Shown: positions 47,430 to 57,882, numbered from the stretch's first letter. The stretch is DNA of 64,000 nt from Clavelina lepadiformis (GCF_947623445.1 NC_135242.1:22072001-22136000); one strand, 5' to 3'. Translations and numbers: made by a program. Notes: a model not told the origin generated them from the letters alone.

Positions 47430-50400
47430 TTAATTTGAGCACATATTATTCCAAAGGGTTTGTGTTACTGTGTTGTGAACACTTGTCTGGCGACTTTTCT
47501 CTGCGCTATTGCGCGCTTTTGACATGGCTTTTATTCTGTTTATCACCTCTTGATAGAGAAACGGTTCTTGTTCGAAAATCACTTTGTTCCTAGATAGCCA
47601 TATGCAGTACCTTGAAATGCTTAACAATAATATTGTTGCATTCAAATTGGTTTCGCAAACACAAAGTTGTTTTAGTGAACTCAAGTCCAAGGCAATACAC
47701 ATTTGTGGAGAAACTTTCGGCATCAAAACACCACTGATGTTAAATATTACCACGTTTACATAATCCCATATGGGTTGTATACATACACAATCATAAAACA
47801 AATGATATACATCTTCATCATGAAGGTCACATAATGGGCATCTTGATGTTTTTTGTATACGTGCTATGCGCTCATTAATACATAAGGGTAGCACATTCCA
47901 TACCATCTTGTAACCAAAAGTTTTTAAATAATTTGGTAGTACCTTATTGTGAATGCCAGTCCACATGTTTTGCATATTTATGGGGAACATAGGTACTAGT
48001 ACTTGTGCATTTCTCTCGTTTACAATTCTCCTGTAAATTTGTTTGGTTGTCTTTTCAGCAATTTCATCTATGGTAATGCTGTAACGTTTCAAGATATCAA
48101 CTACGTTGCTATAATATGACGTGGGTTGTGAAGCATGCAGCACAGAATTATTTACAGGCATTGCCAGCATTTTACACAAAGTAAAGCCAATGTAATATTC
48201 AAGGAAATACAGCGGTAAGTGTATGCTGTTATTTTGCTTTCGAGCGTTGTAATGTTTTTTTAACAACTTTTAACTTCAAGATATCTAAATACAATGGAAT
48301 GTCGATAAAGTCGTATCCACCGTTTTCCCTGGTTTTACTTATCGTTTCCATGTTTAATCTTGCACCAGTGCTAAAAACATAATTTTCAACAATTTTGCGT
48401 ACATTTCGGCGTTGCTGAAGCGCAAGATCATACACTCTAGAACCATACACAAAAATGGGCAATAATAGTGTTTTTACAATGAGCGATTTTCCATCATACG
48501 TCGATCTAAATTTTGAGAAATTCGATACCTTCAAACGCATGCTACGCACCTTATTTTCGAGCCAATCAGTAATTGCCTGAGGTTTACCATAAGGAACGTT
48601 TAAAACATTTATCGAATCGACCCAGGAAAGCGTGAGAAGCTGAGAGTTTTTGCTTTGCTTCCCACCTAGTTTCAAAGCCGTTACTTTACTGAAGTTCACT
48701 TTTATTCCCGTCGCTGTAAGGTATTCACCTAATACAACAAAGGCCTGTGACACCGATTGTTCATCTTGGAGCACCAAGGTTGTATCATCAGCGTATGCAA
48801 TAGTTTTCACAACCTTACCGCCTGAAGCTGGTAGATGTAAACCTTGTATAGCTGTATTCTTGTTTAAAGCTATTATAACCGGCTCCATTGCTAACAGAAA
48901 CAAATACAAGCTTAATGGATCTCCTTGTCGTAAACCGCGTTCGACGCGAAAATCTGCCCCTATGTGCCCATTTATCATTACACATGTTTGATTATTTATC
49001 AGCGTAGTTGTAATCATTTTCGTAAAAATTTCACCAAACCCGAATTTTTTCAGAATTTCAACCAAGAATTCATGGTCGACGCAGTCAAATGCTTTGTAGA
49101 TGTCAAGAGATACAATGTATCCATCGGTGTTTCTGTTTTTAATATATTCAATACAGTCTCTAAGCAGCGCTGTTCCATCGTTTATATCTCTGCCACACAC
49201 AGCAAACTGCGTGTCATTGATAAGTTTTGGTACTAAGCTTTTCAATCGTAACGTCATCATTTTGCTAAATATTTTATATTCGACATTCAGTAATGTTATC
49301 GGTCGATAATTTTTTATATCAGTCCGTTCGCCTTTCTTAAATATCAGAGTTATCAATCCCCGAGTCAACTCGGCGGGTGGTTGTGATTCAGCAAAAAACT
49401 CTTTCGCTACTTCAATCAGCGTGTCGCCTACAAGGCTCCAAAACGTTTTGTAGAATTCTATGCTTAAGCCATCGCGCCCCGGTGTTTTACCAGTTTTCAT
49501 GGATTTAACGGCGAAAAGCATCTCGTCCTTAGTTACTTCTAGATCTAAGGTCTCTGTGGTGTCTCTATCTATTTTTTGTTCAATATCCTGTAGGAACGCG
49601 CTTTGTCTCCGTTTGTCAAGTTTTTGTTTCGAGTATAAGGTTTTATAAAAATCAGTCGCAACGTCTAGTTTTTCTTTCGGCGTGTTTGCTTCAATGTTTT
49701 GATTTGTGCGCAGCGACTCGATGTAGGTCGCTCTATGATGTTCTTTCAGCTTGCGGTAGAAAAACTTTGTCGGGCGATCTCCGTAGTCAAGTTCATTTGC
49801 ATGAGCAATTATTCTAATTTTCTTTCGTTTTTCTTTGTGGATAGTAATTAGTTCGGCTTTTGTTTTGCGAAACTCTGTCATGACTTTTTTGCCTTCATTT
49901 AAGTCTTGGCGCAAATCATTGAGGCTTGCGTTTAATTCGTGTTCTCGCTGATTCTTTTTTTGGTGAATTCGCTTCGAGTGTTTCTGCACCAGTTCTTTTA
50001 TTCGGTACTTTGTATCAATCCACCAATCGAGTTTATTTTTGTAAAGAACTTGCAGATTTTTATAATCATGCCAGCTTTCTTTTAATTCTTGAGTAAGGTC
50101 TTCATTTTCGTAAACGGTGACATTGTTTTTCCAGTAGCCATTGCCGTAGTTTCTGGAAATGTTTAATTTGATATCAACGTGAATCGCATCGTGATCACTT
50201 ACAGCGCAAGGTTCAATGACATGATTAATGTGCGTGAGCTCGTCTGAACCGTAAAAGCGGTCCAGCCTTGAGTGCGCTTCGTTGCCATGCTAAGTAAAAT
50301 CTTTTCCGTTCGGTCGTGATATTCTATAGAGGTCTTTCAATCCGTAGGTTTCGCACAAATCCTTCAGGGACTTCGACTCATACCGTTTAACTTGGTGCGC

Positions 50401-50880
50401 CATAAAGTTATTGCGATCTTTTTGTCGGTCGTCGACGCAGTTGAAATCCCCCGCCAACAGTGTTGGTAATTTACTGTGCACATAAGGATATATGCCGTCA
50501 TAAAACCGATCTTGCGTGTTGCATTCGTTGCCACTTCCGCGTACTGGTGCGTAAACGTTTACAATATGCATACTTTCGCCAAAAACACTAATATCCGTGG
50601 CTAATACTCTCCCAAAATTGTCAAAATTTACGCTTTTAACCTCTATATGCTTGTTATTTATTAGTATAGCCAGGCCTCTTGATTGCGTGTTTCCTGAATT
50701 CCACAGCGCACGCTTACCCCATTCTTTTGTCCACTGTATTTCGTCCCCCGGGCTAGAGTGCGTTTCTTGTAACAAGGCAACGTCAACGTTTTTGGTGCGT
50801 AGCAAGTCATAAACGAAGGCGCGTTTGTCTTGCTTTCGCAATCCATTACAATTAAGACTGAGAATACGTAGAAGAAACAT
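47430..50880 (-). pseudogene. LINE ORF2: APE endonuclease - reverse transcriptase - Cys/His C terminus
   Basis: Starts at the ATG at 50880. The endonuclease domain shows 'LSLNCNGLR', 'LLQETHS', 'VNVYAPV', 'LAGDFNCVDD' and, beyond the stop, 'SRLDRFYGS' and 'VSDHDAIHVDI'. The reverse transcriptase shows 'SLDIYKAFDCVDH', 'LRQGDPLSLYLFLLAMEP' and the catalytic 'TIAYADDTTLVL'. The C-terminal part has 'CPLCDLHDEDVYHLFYDC', the usual late Cys/His motif. There is one in-frame TAG at 50290-50292 (where Trp is usual, ahead of HGNEAHSR) and one frameshift near 48250 in an A7 homopolymer; otherwise about 1,150 codons are open. It supplies nicking and target-primed reverse transcription. ORF2 is in the same frame as ORF1, separated by the ORF1 stop. 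Confidence 0.9.
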
Positions 50881-50937
50881 AATAAACGATAACGTAAGGT
50901 ATCTAAATCCGGAAAAAACGAATACAATAATTACTAT

Positions 50938-52395
50938 TTAAATATAATCTTTAATCCCTTCAATACTCTCACATGTGTATTTATAGCCACAATTACAAAA
51001 GTATGATTGAGAGGGGCTTATGGCCTTACAAACCACCTCTTCACAGTCACAATGTATAACACACAAATTGCATTCTGTGTTCACACATTTGCCTTGTGTT
51101 CTAATAGGGGGTATTAGGTTGTAGCTCTTACATAAACACTCACACAATGAAGCATTACAGGTTGCACATTCAACAAAGTTCTTACCATACTCTGATACAT
51201 GAGTGTGTGCTTTACAGCAAGATAGGTATTTTAATTCACATTGACACACATCACAAGGAAAGTCATGCATGTTTCCTTCTGGAATTATCTGTTTAATTCT
51301 GTCATTACAGGTATTTATTACTATATAATCTTCAGGGCATTTACTACATTGCCATTTCCTGCACTCATCCAAGATATGTTCTTCATTGTTACATGTTAGA
51401 CATTTGACTATGTATGTATTATCATTATGGCTAACCTTTGTGCAGGGCTCCTCAGATGCCTCATCTGGAGAGGATCTTTTCCTGTCACTCCTCCTCTCAG
51501 TATTCTTTTCTATTGAGTTGTCTTCATTCATATGTACTTCTGTTAGATTGTTTTCTGTCATGTCAAACCAGTCCCTAGGTTGTTCTTCCCCTTTCTTTGT
51601 GGTTGCTGTATCAGGTTCATTGCTGTCATTGTTCTTTCCATCTTCAGTATTGTCCTTGTTTGTGTTCATTATAGAATTTTTATGGTTTTCTTCATTGTGA
51701 GTGTGGCCAGGTGATTGGTGTCTAGTGAGGGGGTTTCTATAATAATCCATACCTCTTCTGGGGTTTGGCTGATTGTTCTTTTCCAGTGGGGGGTATTCAG
51801 AGTTATTTTTGGCAGGACAGTTGATGTGTTTGTGTCCTGGTTTGTTGCAGTACTGGCATGTTGCCAACTGTCCATGGTATTTGACTAGTAGTTCTTCCCC
51901 AAGAATATTTAAATAGCTTGGTATTGGTGTTTGATCCAGTTCATCTTTAGCTATTTCCATAATATAAACACCACTGAACAAAGCCTTTGCATCTTTTTTT
52001 GGGAAACATTTAATGATTTTACCATGATTTTCTTCTAAGAATGATTTCAAGGCTTCAATAGGAAATGGTGTAGGAATCCAAGATATATGAACATATACCT
52101 TATCCGGTTCATACAGCTTTAGCTACCGAATTTCTTCAAGATTAAGAAGTTTTTCATGTAAATCCAGAACATGCTCTCTCGACTTGCAGGTAATATCGAT
52201 ATTGCCACCTTTCTTCTCCACTAGGCCAACGAGTAATTTTAAAGAAAAGTTAATCTTTTCAAAAATTTTCCAAAGATCTTCCCTTTTGGTACTATAAGAT
52301 ACTCTAAACGTTAGGCAATTTGGCCTTGCATACTCCATAGGTCTTAACTTCTTCTTAACTTTGTCCGAATAAGAAACGGGTTTATTTTCTGCCAT
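50938..52395 (-). pseudogene. LINE ORF1: RNA-binding gag-like protein with CCHC knuckle and Cys-rich tail
   Basis: 485 codons from the ATG at 52395, with a single in-frame TAG at 52123-52125 followed by CTA. The N-terminal part ('NCLTFRVSYSTKREDLWKIF') resembles the RRM/DUF4283-like domain of L1/Tx1 ORF1 proteins. A zinc knuckle follows at CQYCNKPGHKHINC (C-X2-C-X4-H-X4-C). Next comes a low-complexity Asn/Asp/Lys/Glu-rich linker of about 120 residues. The last ~150 residues are strongly Cys-rich ('CDVCQCELKYLSCCKAH', 'CATCNASLCECLC', 'CNLCVIHCDCEEVVC') with no family I recognise. It should bind the element RNA. Confidence 0.85.
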
Positions 52396-52442
52396 AACTT
52401 TCGATGATTCAAAGCACTCAGGTGCAAATATTTAACAATATA

Positions 52443-52529
52443 AGCCTGCGTAATGGGTGGCTAACCCAAAACATTCAACCAGATTTCCACGAGGTTGCTT
52501 TTAACTTCCGAGATCGAACGGGATCGGGT
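52443..52529 (-). pseudogene. 5S rRNA-like fragment joined to the LINE 5' end
   Basis: Minus strand. ACCCGATCCCGTTCGATCTC followed by GGAAGTTAA and GCAACCTCG corresponds to the 5S rRNA core (CCCGATCTCGTCTGATCTCG, GGAAGTTAAGCAACGTCG). Further on, CTGGTTGAATGTTTTGGGTT and CGCAGGCTT parallel the 5S 3' domain (CTGGTTAGTACTTGGATGGG ... TGTAGGCTT). The first ~25 nt of 5S are missing and the 3' domain is diverged, so it is not a working 5S gene. It covers the region of the internal Pol III promoter, in the same orientation as the LINE and about 48 nt upstream of ORF1. Confidence 0.65.
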
Positions 52530-52620
52530 CTACTCCGGCATATTTTAGCATTTTTTTGCAAAAATTACAAACCATTAAAATGCCAAGATTTTTAAACTAA
52601 TTAAAATGTGTTAAAAAGTT

Positions 52621-52709
52621 GCTCCAGGTGAGGCTCGAACTCACAACCTCCGCATTACTCCGGTACTGTCTTATAAGTACGGCGCGCTAACCGATTGCAC
52701 CACTGGAGC
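52621..52709 (-). tRNA. tRNA-Ile-UAU: tRNA-Ile(UAU) copy 9
   Basis: One D-stem change (GCGC to GTGC), still a G-U pair. Confidence 0.9.
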
Positions 52710-52844
52710 TCGGCAAATTATACTTTTTGCGATCAAACCAGCAATTTATTTTGACATATTTGGCATATTTTAGTATTTTTTTCCAAAAATACAAACCATT
52801 AAAATGCCAAGATTTTTAAACTAATTAAAATGTGCTGAAAAGTT

Positions 52845-52933
52845 GCTCCAGGTGAGGCTCGAACTCACAACCTCCGCATTACTCCGGTACTGTCTTATAA
52901 GTACGGCGCGCTAACCGATTGCGCCACTGGAGC
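52845..52933 (-). tRNA. tRNA-Ile-UAU: tRNA-Ile(UAU) copy 10
   Basis: Consensus body. Confidence 0.95.
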
Positions 52934-53069
52934 TCGGCAAATGATGATTTTTGCGATGAAACCAGCAATTTATTTTGACATATTTGGCATATTTTAGCAT
53001 TTTTTTGCAAAATTTACAAACCATTAAAATGCCAAGATTTTCAAACTAATTAAAATGTGCTAAAAAGTT

Positions 53070-53158
53070 GCTCCAGGTGAGGCTCGAACTCACAACCTCC
53101 GCATTACTCCGGTACTGTCTTATAAGTACGGCGCGCTAACCGATTGCGCCACTGGAGC
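53070..53158 (-). tRNA. tRNA-Ile-UAU: tRNA-Ile(UAU) copy 11
   Basis: Consensus body; the flank to its right begins the 4,724-bp repeat. Confidence 0.95.
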
Positions 53159-53295
53159 TCGGCAAATGTTACTTTTTGCGATCAAACCACGAAATTATTT
53201 TTTCATATTTTGCATATTTTAGCATTTTTTTTCAAAAATTTACAAACCATTAAAATGCCAAGATTTTTAAACTAATTAAAATGTGTTAAAAAGTT

Positions 53296-53384
53296 GCTCC
53301 AAGTGAGGCTCGAACTCACAACCTCCGCATTACTCCGGTACTGTCTTATAAGTACGGCGCGCTAACAGATTGCGCCACTGGAGC
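53296..53384 (-). tRNA. tRNA-Ile-UAU: tRNA-Ile(UAU) copy 12, variant A
   Basis: D-loop GG to TG (loss of an invariant G) and a G-U pair at the acceptor base. Confidence 0.85.
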
Positions 53385-53520
53385 TCGGCAAATGATGAAT
53401 TTTGCGATTAAACTAAGCATTTATTTCGATATATGTTGCATATTTTAGCATTTTTTTTCAAAAATTACAAACCATTAAAATGCCAAGACTTTTAAACTAA
53501 TTAAAATGTGTTAAAAAGTT

Positions 53521-53609
53521 GCTCCAGGTGAGGCTCGAACTCACAACCTCCGCATTACTCCGGTACTGTCTTATAAGTACTACGCGCTAACCGATTGCGC
53601 CACTGGAGC
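53521..53609 (-). tRNA. tRNA-Ile-UAU: tRNA-Ile(UAU) copy 13, variant B
   Basis: Anticodon stem CCGTA to TAGTA, leaving one mismatch and one wobble. Confidence 0.8.
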
Positions 53610-53737
53610 TCGGCAAATGATACTGTTTTAGATCAAATTATTTTGACATATGTGGCATATTTTAGCATTTTTTTTCAAAAATTACAAACCATTTAAATGC
53701 CAAGATTTTCAAACTAATTAAAATGTGTTAAAAAGTT

Positions 53738-53826
53738 GCTCCAGGCGAGACTCGAACTCACAACCTCCGCATTACTCCGGTACTGTCTTATAAGTACGGC
53801 GCGCTAACCGATTGCGCCACTGGAGC
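53738..53826 (-). tRNA. tRNA-Ile-UAU: tRNA-Ile(UAU) copy 14, variant C
   Basis: T arm CTCAC to CTCGC and loop TTCGAGC to TTCGAGT; pairing kept by wobble. Confidence 0.88.
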
Positions 53827-53962
53827 TCGGCAAATGATACTTTTTGCGATCAAACCACGACTTTATTTTGACATATGTGGCATATTTTAACATTTCTTTT
53901 CAAAAATTACAAACCATTAAAATGCCAAGAATTTCAAACTAATTAAATTCTGTTAAAAGTTT

Positions 53963-54051
53963 GCTCGAGATGAGGCTCGAACTCACAACCTCCGCATTAC
54001 TCCGGTACTGTCTTATAAGTACGGCGCGCTAACCGATTGCGCCACTGGAGC
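53963..54051 (-). tRNA. tRNA-Ile-UAU: tRNA-Ile(UAU) copy 15, variant D
   Basis: 3' acceptor strand CTCGAGC gives a C-C mismatch; T-stem end CTCAT. Confidence 0.78.
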
Positions 54052-54187
54052 TCGGCAAATGATGATTTTTGCGATCAAACCACGAAATTATTTTTTCATA
54101 TTTTGCATATTTTAGCATTTCTTTTCAAAAATTACAAACCATTAAAATGCCAAGATTTTCAAACTAATTAAAATGTGCTAAAAAGTT

Positions 54188-54276
54188 GCTCCAGGTGAGG
54201 CTCGAACTCACAACCTCCGCATTACTCCGGTACTGTCTTATAAGTACGACTCGCTAACCGATTGCGCCACTGGAGC
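54188..54276 (-). tRNA. tRNA-Ile-UAU: tRNA-Ile(UAU) copy 16, variant E
   Basis: D stem/anticodon junction GCGAGTCG: one D-stem mismatch, one anticodon-stem wobble. Confidence 0.82.
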
Positions 54277-54411
54277 TCGGCAAATGATGAGTTTTACGAT
54301 CAAACTAACCATTTATTTTGACATATGTGGCATATTTTAGCATTTTTTTCAAAAATTACAAACCATTAAAATGCCAAGATTTTCAAACTAATTAAAATGT
54401 GTTAAAAAGTT

Positions 54412-54500
54412 GCTCCAGGTGAGGCTCGAACTCACAACCTCCGCATTACTCCGGTACTGTCTTATAAGTACGGCGCGCTAACCGATTGCGCCACTGGAGC
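54412..54500 (-). tRNA. tRNA-Ile-UAU: tRNA-Ile(UAU) copy 17
   Basis: Consensus body. Confidence 0.95.
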
Positions 54501-54636
54501 TCAGCAAATGATACTTTTTGCGATCAAACCACGAAAATATTTTGACATATGTGGCATATTTTAACATTTCTTTTCAAAAATTATAAACCATTAAAATGCC
54601 AAGATTTTTAAACTAATTAAATTGTGTTAAAACTTT

Positions 54637-54725
54637 GCTCCAGGTGAGGCTCGAACTCACAACCTCCGCATTACTCCGGTACTGTCTTATAAGTACGGCG
54701 CGCTAACCGATTGCGCCACTGGAGC
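54637..54725 (-). tRNA. tRNA-Ile-UAU: tRNA-Ile(UAU) copy 18
   Basis: Consensus body; 3' flank AAAGTTTTAAC gives a T4 terminator. Confidence 0.93.
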
Positions 54726-54861
54726 TCTGCAAATGATACTTGTTGCGATCAAACCACGAATTTATTTTGACATATGTGGCATATTTTAGCATTTCTTTTC
54801 AAAAATTACAAACCATTAAAATGCCAAGATTTTTAAACTAATTAAAATGTGCTGAAAAGTT

Positions 54862-54950
54862 GCTCCAGGTGAGGCTCGAACTCACAACCTCCGCATTACT
54901 CCGGTACTGTCTTATAAGTACGGCGCGCTAACCGATTGCGCCACTGTAGC
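54862..54950 (-). tRNA. tRNA-Ile-UAU: tRNA-Ile(UAU) copy 19, variant F
   Basis: Acceptor GCTACAG: A-G mismatch at pair 4. Confidence 0.82.
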
Positions 54951-55086
54951 TCGGCAAATGATACTGTTTGCGATGAAACCAGCAATATATTTTGACATAT
55001 GTGGCATATTTTAATATTTTTTTTCAAAGTTTACAAACTATTTAAATGCCAAGATTTTTAAACTAATTAAAATGTGTTAAAAAGTT

Positions 55087-55175
55087 GCTCCAGGTGAGGC
55101 TCGAACTCACAACCTCCGCATTACTCCGGTACTGTCTTATAAGTACGGCGCGCTAACCGATTGCGCCACTGGAGC
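55087..55175 (-). tRNA. tRNA-Ile-UAU: tRNA-Ile(UAU) copy 20
   Basis: Consensus body. Confidence 0.95.
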
Positions 55176-55312
55176 TCGGCAAATGATGATTTTTGCGATC
55201 AAACTAACCATTTATTTCGACATATGTGGCATATTTTAGTATTTTTTTTCAAAAATTACAAACCATTTAAATGCCAAGACTTTTCAAACTAATTAAAATG
55301 TGTTAAAAAGTT

Positions 55313-55401
55313 GCTCCAGGTGAGGCTCGAACTCACAACCTCCGCATTACTCCGGTACTGTCTTATAAGTACGGCGCGCTAACCGATTGCGCCACTGGAG
55401 C
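55313..55401 (-). tRNA. tRNA-Ile-UAU: tRNA-Ile(UAU) copy 21
   Basis: Consensus body. Confidence 0.95.
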
Positions 55402-55538
55402 TCGGCAAATGATGATTTTTGCGATCAAACTAAGCATTTATTTCGACATATGTGGCATATTTTAGCATTTTTTTTCAAAAATTACAAACCATTTAAATGC
55501 CAAGACTTTTCAAACTAATTAAAATGTGTTAAAAAGTT

Positions 55539-55627
55539 GCTCCAGGTGAGGCTCGAACTCACAACCTCCGCATTACTCCGGTACTGTCTTATAAGTACGG
55601 CGCGCTAACCGATTGCGCCACTGGAGC
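55539..55627 (-). tRNA. tRNA-Ile-UAU: tRNA-Ile(UAU) copy 22
   Basis: Consensus body. Confidence 0.95.
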
Positions 55628-55763
55628 TCGGCAAATGATGATTTTTGCGATGAAACCAGCAATTTATTTTGACATATTTGGCATATTTTAGCATTTTTTT
55701 TCAAAAATTACAAACCATTAAAATGCCAAGATTTTTAAACTAATTAAAATGTGCTAAAAAGTT

Positions 55764-55852
55764 GCTCCAGGTGAGGCTCGAACTCACAACCTCCGCATTA
55801 CTCCGGTACTGTTTTATAAGTACAGCGCGCTAACCGATTGCCCCACTGGAGC
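55764..55852 (-). tRNA. tRNA-Ile-UAU: tRNA-Ile(UAU) copy 23, variant G
   Basis: D stem GGGC (mismatch), anticodon stem CTGTA (wobble), intron start AAAAC instead of AGACA. Confidence 0.8.
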
Positions 55853-55989
55853 TCGGCAAATGTTACTTTTTGCGATCAAACCACGAAATTATTTTTTCAT
55901 ATTTTGCATATTTTAGCATTTTTTTTCAAAAATTTACAAACCATTAAAATGCCAAGATTTTTAAACTAATTAAAATGTGTTAAAAAGTT

Positions 55990-56078
55990 GCTCCAAGTGA
56001 GGCTCGAACTCACAACCTAAGCATTACTCCGGTACTGTCTTATAAGTACGGCGCGCTAACAGATTGCGCCACTGGAGC
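55990..56078 (-). tRNA. tRNA-Ile-UAU: tRNA-Ile(UAU) copy 24, variant H
   Basis: Variant A changes plus anticodon stem TGCTT, opening two pairs; probably inactive. Confidence 0.72.
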
Positions 56079-56215
56079 TCGGCAAATGATGAATTTTGCG
56101 ATTAAACTAAGCATTTATTTCGATATATGTTGCATATTTTAGTATTTTTTTTTCAAAAATTACAAACCATTAAAATGCCAAGATTTTTAGATTAATTAAA
56201 ATGATCTGAAAAGTT

Positions 56216-56304
56216 GCTCCAGGTGAGGCTCGAACTCACAACCTCCGCATTACTCCGGTACTGCCTTATAAGTACGGCGCGCTAACCGATTGCGCCACTG
56301 GAGC
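56216..56304 (-). tRNA. tRNA-Ile-UAU: tRNA-Ile(UAU) copy 25
   Basis: Mature sequence consensus; intron carries one change (AGGCAG). Confidence 0.94.
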
Positions 56305-56440
56305 TCGGCAAATGATACTGTTTTAGATCAAACCACGAAAATATTTTGACATATGTGGCATATTTTAACATTTCTTTTCAAAAATTATAAACCATTAAAA
56401 TGCCAAGATTTTTAAACTAATTAAATTGTGTTAAAACTTT

Positions 56441-56529
56441 GCTCCAGGTGAGGCTCGAACTCACAACCTCCGCATTACTCCGGTACTGTCTTATAAGTAC
56501 GGCGCGCTAACCGATTGCGCCACTGGAGC
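56441..56529 (-). tRNA. tRNA-Ile-UAU: tRNA-Ile(UAU) copy 26
   Basis: Consensus body; T4 terminator; 1,804 bp from copy 18, which it resembles. Confidence 0.93.
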
Positions 56530-56665
56530 TCTGCAAATGATACTTGTTGCGATCAAACCACGAATTTATTTTGACATATGTGGCATATTTTAGCATTTCT
56601 TTTCAAAAATTACAAACCATTAAAATGCCAAGATTTTAAAACTAATTAAAATGATCTGAAAAGTT

Positions 56666-56754
56666 GCTCCAGGTGAGGCTCGAACTCACAACCTCCGCAT
56701 TACTCCGGTACTGTCTTATAAGTACGGCGCGCTAACCGATTGCGCCACTGTAGC
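56666..56754 (-). tRNA. tRNA-Ile-UAU: tRNA-Ile(UAU) copy 27, variant F
   Basis: Same acceptor mismatch as copy 19. Confidence 0.82.
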
Positions 56755-56890
56755 TCGGCAAATGATACTGTTTGCGATGAAACCAGCAATATATTTTGAC
56801 ATATGTGGCATATTTTAATATTTTTTTTCAAAGTTTACAAACTATTTAAATGCCAAGATTTTTAAACTAATTAAAATGTGTTAAAAAGTT

Positions 56891-56979
56891 GCTCCAGGTG
56901 AGGCTCGAACTCACAACCTCCGCATTACTCCGGTACTGTCTTATAAGTACGGCGCGCTAACCGATTGCGCCACTGGAGC
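56891..56979 (-). tRNA. tRNA-Ile-UAU: tRNA-Ile(UAU) copy 28
   Basis: Consensus body. Confidence 0.95.
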
Positions 56980-57116
56980 TCGGCAAATGATGATTTTTGC
57001 GATCAAACTAACCATTTATTTCGACATATGTGGCATATTTTAGTATTTTTTTTCAAAAATTACAAACCATTTAAATGCCAAGACTTTTCAAACTAATTAA
57101 AATGTGTTAAAAAGTT

Positions 57117-57205
57117 GCTCCAGGTGAGGCTCGAACTCACAACCTCCGCATTACTCCGGTACTGTCTTATAAGTACGGCGCGCTAACCGATTGCGCCACT
57201 GGAGC
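57117..57205 (-). tRNA. tRNA-Ile-UAU: tRNA-Ile(UAU) copy 29
   Basis: Consensus body. Confidence 0.95.
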
Positions 57206-57342
57206 TCGGCAAATGATGATTTTTGCGATCAAACTAAGCATTTATTTCGACATATGTGGCATATTTTAGCATTTTTTTTCAAAAATTACAAACCATTTAA
57301 ATGCCAAGACTTTTCAAACTAATTAAAATGTGTTAAAAAGTT

Positions 57343-57431
57343 GCTCCAGGTGAGGCTCGAACTCACAACCTCCGCATTACTCCGGTACTGTCTTATAAGT
57401 ACGGCGCGCTAACCGATTGCGCCACTGGAGC
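57343..57431 (-). tRNA. tRNA-Ile-UAU: tRNA-Ile(UAU) copy 30
   Basis: Consensus body. Confidence 0.95.
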
Positions 57432-57567
57432 TCGGCAAATGATGATTTTTGCGATGAAACCAGCAATTTATTTTGACAAATTTGGCATATTTTAGCATTT
57501 TTTTTCAAAAATTACAAACCATTAAAATGCCAAGATTTTTAAACTAATTAAAATGTGCTAAAAAGTT

Positions 57568-57656
57568 GCTCCAGGTGAGGCTCGAACTCACAACCTCCGC
57601 ATTACTCCGGTACTGTTTTATAAGTACAGCGCGCTAACCGATTGCCCCACTGGAGC
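57568..57656 (-). tRNA. tRNA-Ile-UAU: tRNA-Ile(UAU) copy 31, variant G
   Basis: Same D-stem, anticodon-stem and intron changes as copy 23. Confidence 0.8.
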
Positions 57657-57793
57657 TCGGCAAATGTTACTTTTTGCGATCAAACCACGAAATTATTTTT
57701 TCATATTTTGCATATTTTAGCATTTTTTTTCAAAAATTTACAAACCATTAAAATGCCAAGATTTTTAAACTAATTAAAATGTGTTAAAAAGTT

Positions 57794-57882
57794 GCTCCAA
57801 GTGAGGCTCGAACTCACAACCTCCGCATTACTCCGGTACTGTCTTATAAGTACGGCGCGCTAACCGATTGCGCCACTGGAGC
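57794..57882 (-). tRNA. tRNA-Ile-UAU: tRNA-Ile(UAU) copy 32
   Basis: Only the acceptor G-U change of variant A; D-loop GG intact. Confidence 0.92.

Larger units (their letters stand above)
47300..52439 (-). mobile_element. APE-type non-LTR retrotransposon (LINE, L1/Tx1-like), near full length
   Basis: On the minus strand: a short 5' leader, gag-like ORF1 (from 52395), a 57-nt gap, ORF2 (from 50880) with APE endonuclease, reverse transcriptase and a C-terminal Cys/His motif, then a 17-nt poly(A) end (T run 47300-47316). The coding parts carry only two in-frame stops (one per ORF) and one frameshift at an A7 run, so it is young but probably inactive. ORF1 with an RNA-binding domain plus CCHC knuckle and the RT motifs resemble the L1/Tx1 group, which includes families that insert at fixed sites in multicopy RNA genes. 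The 5' boundary is uncertain because a 5S-like segment adjoins it. Confidence 0.9.
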
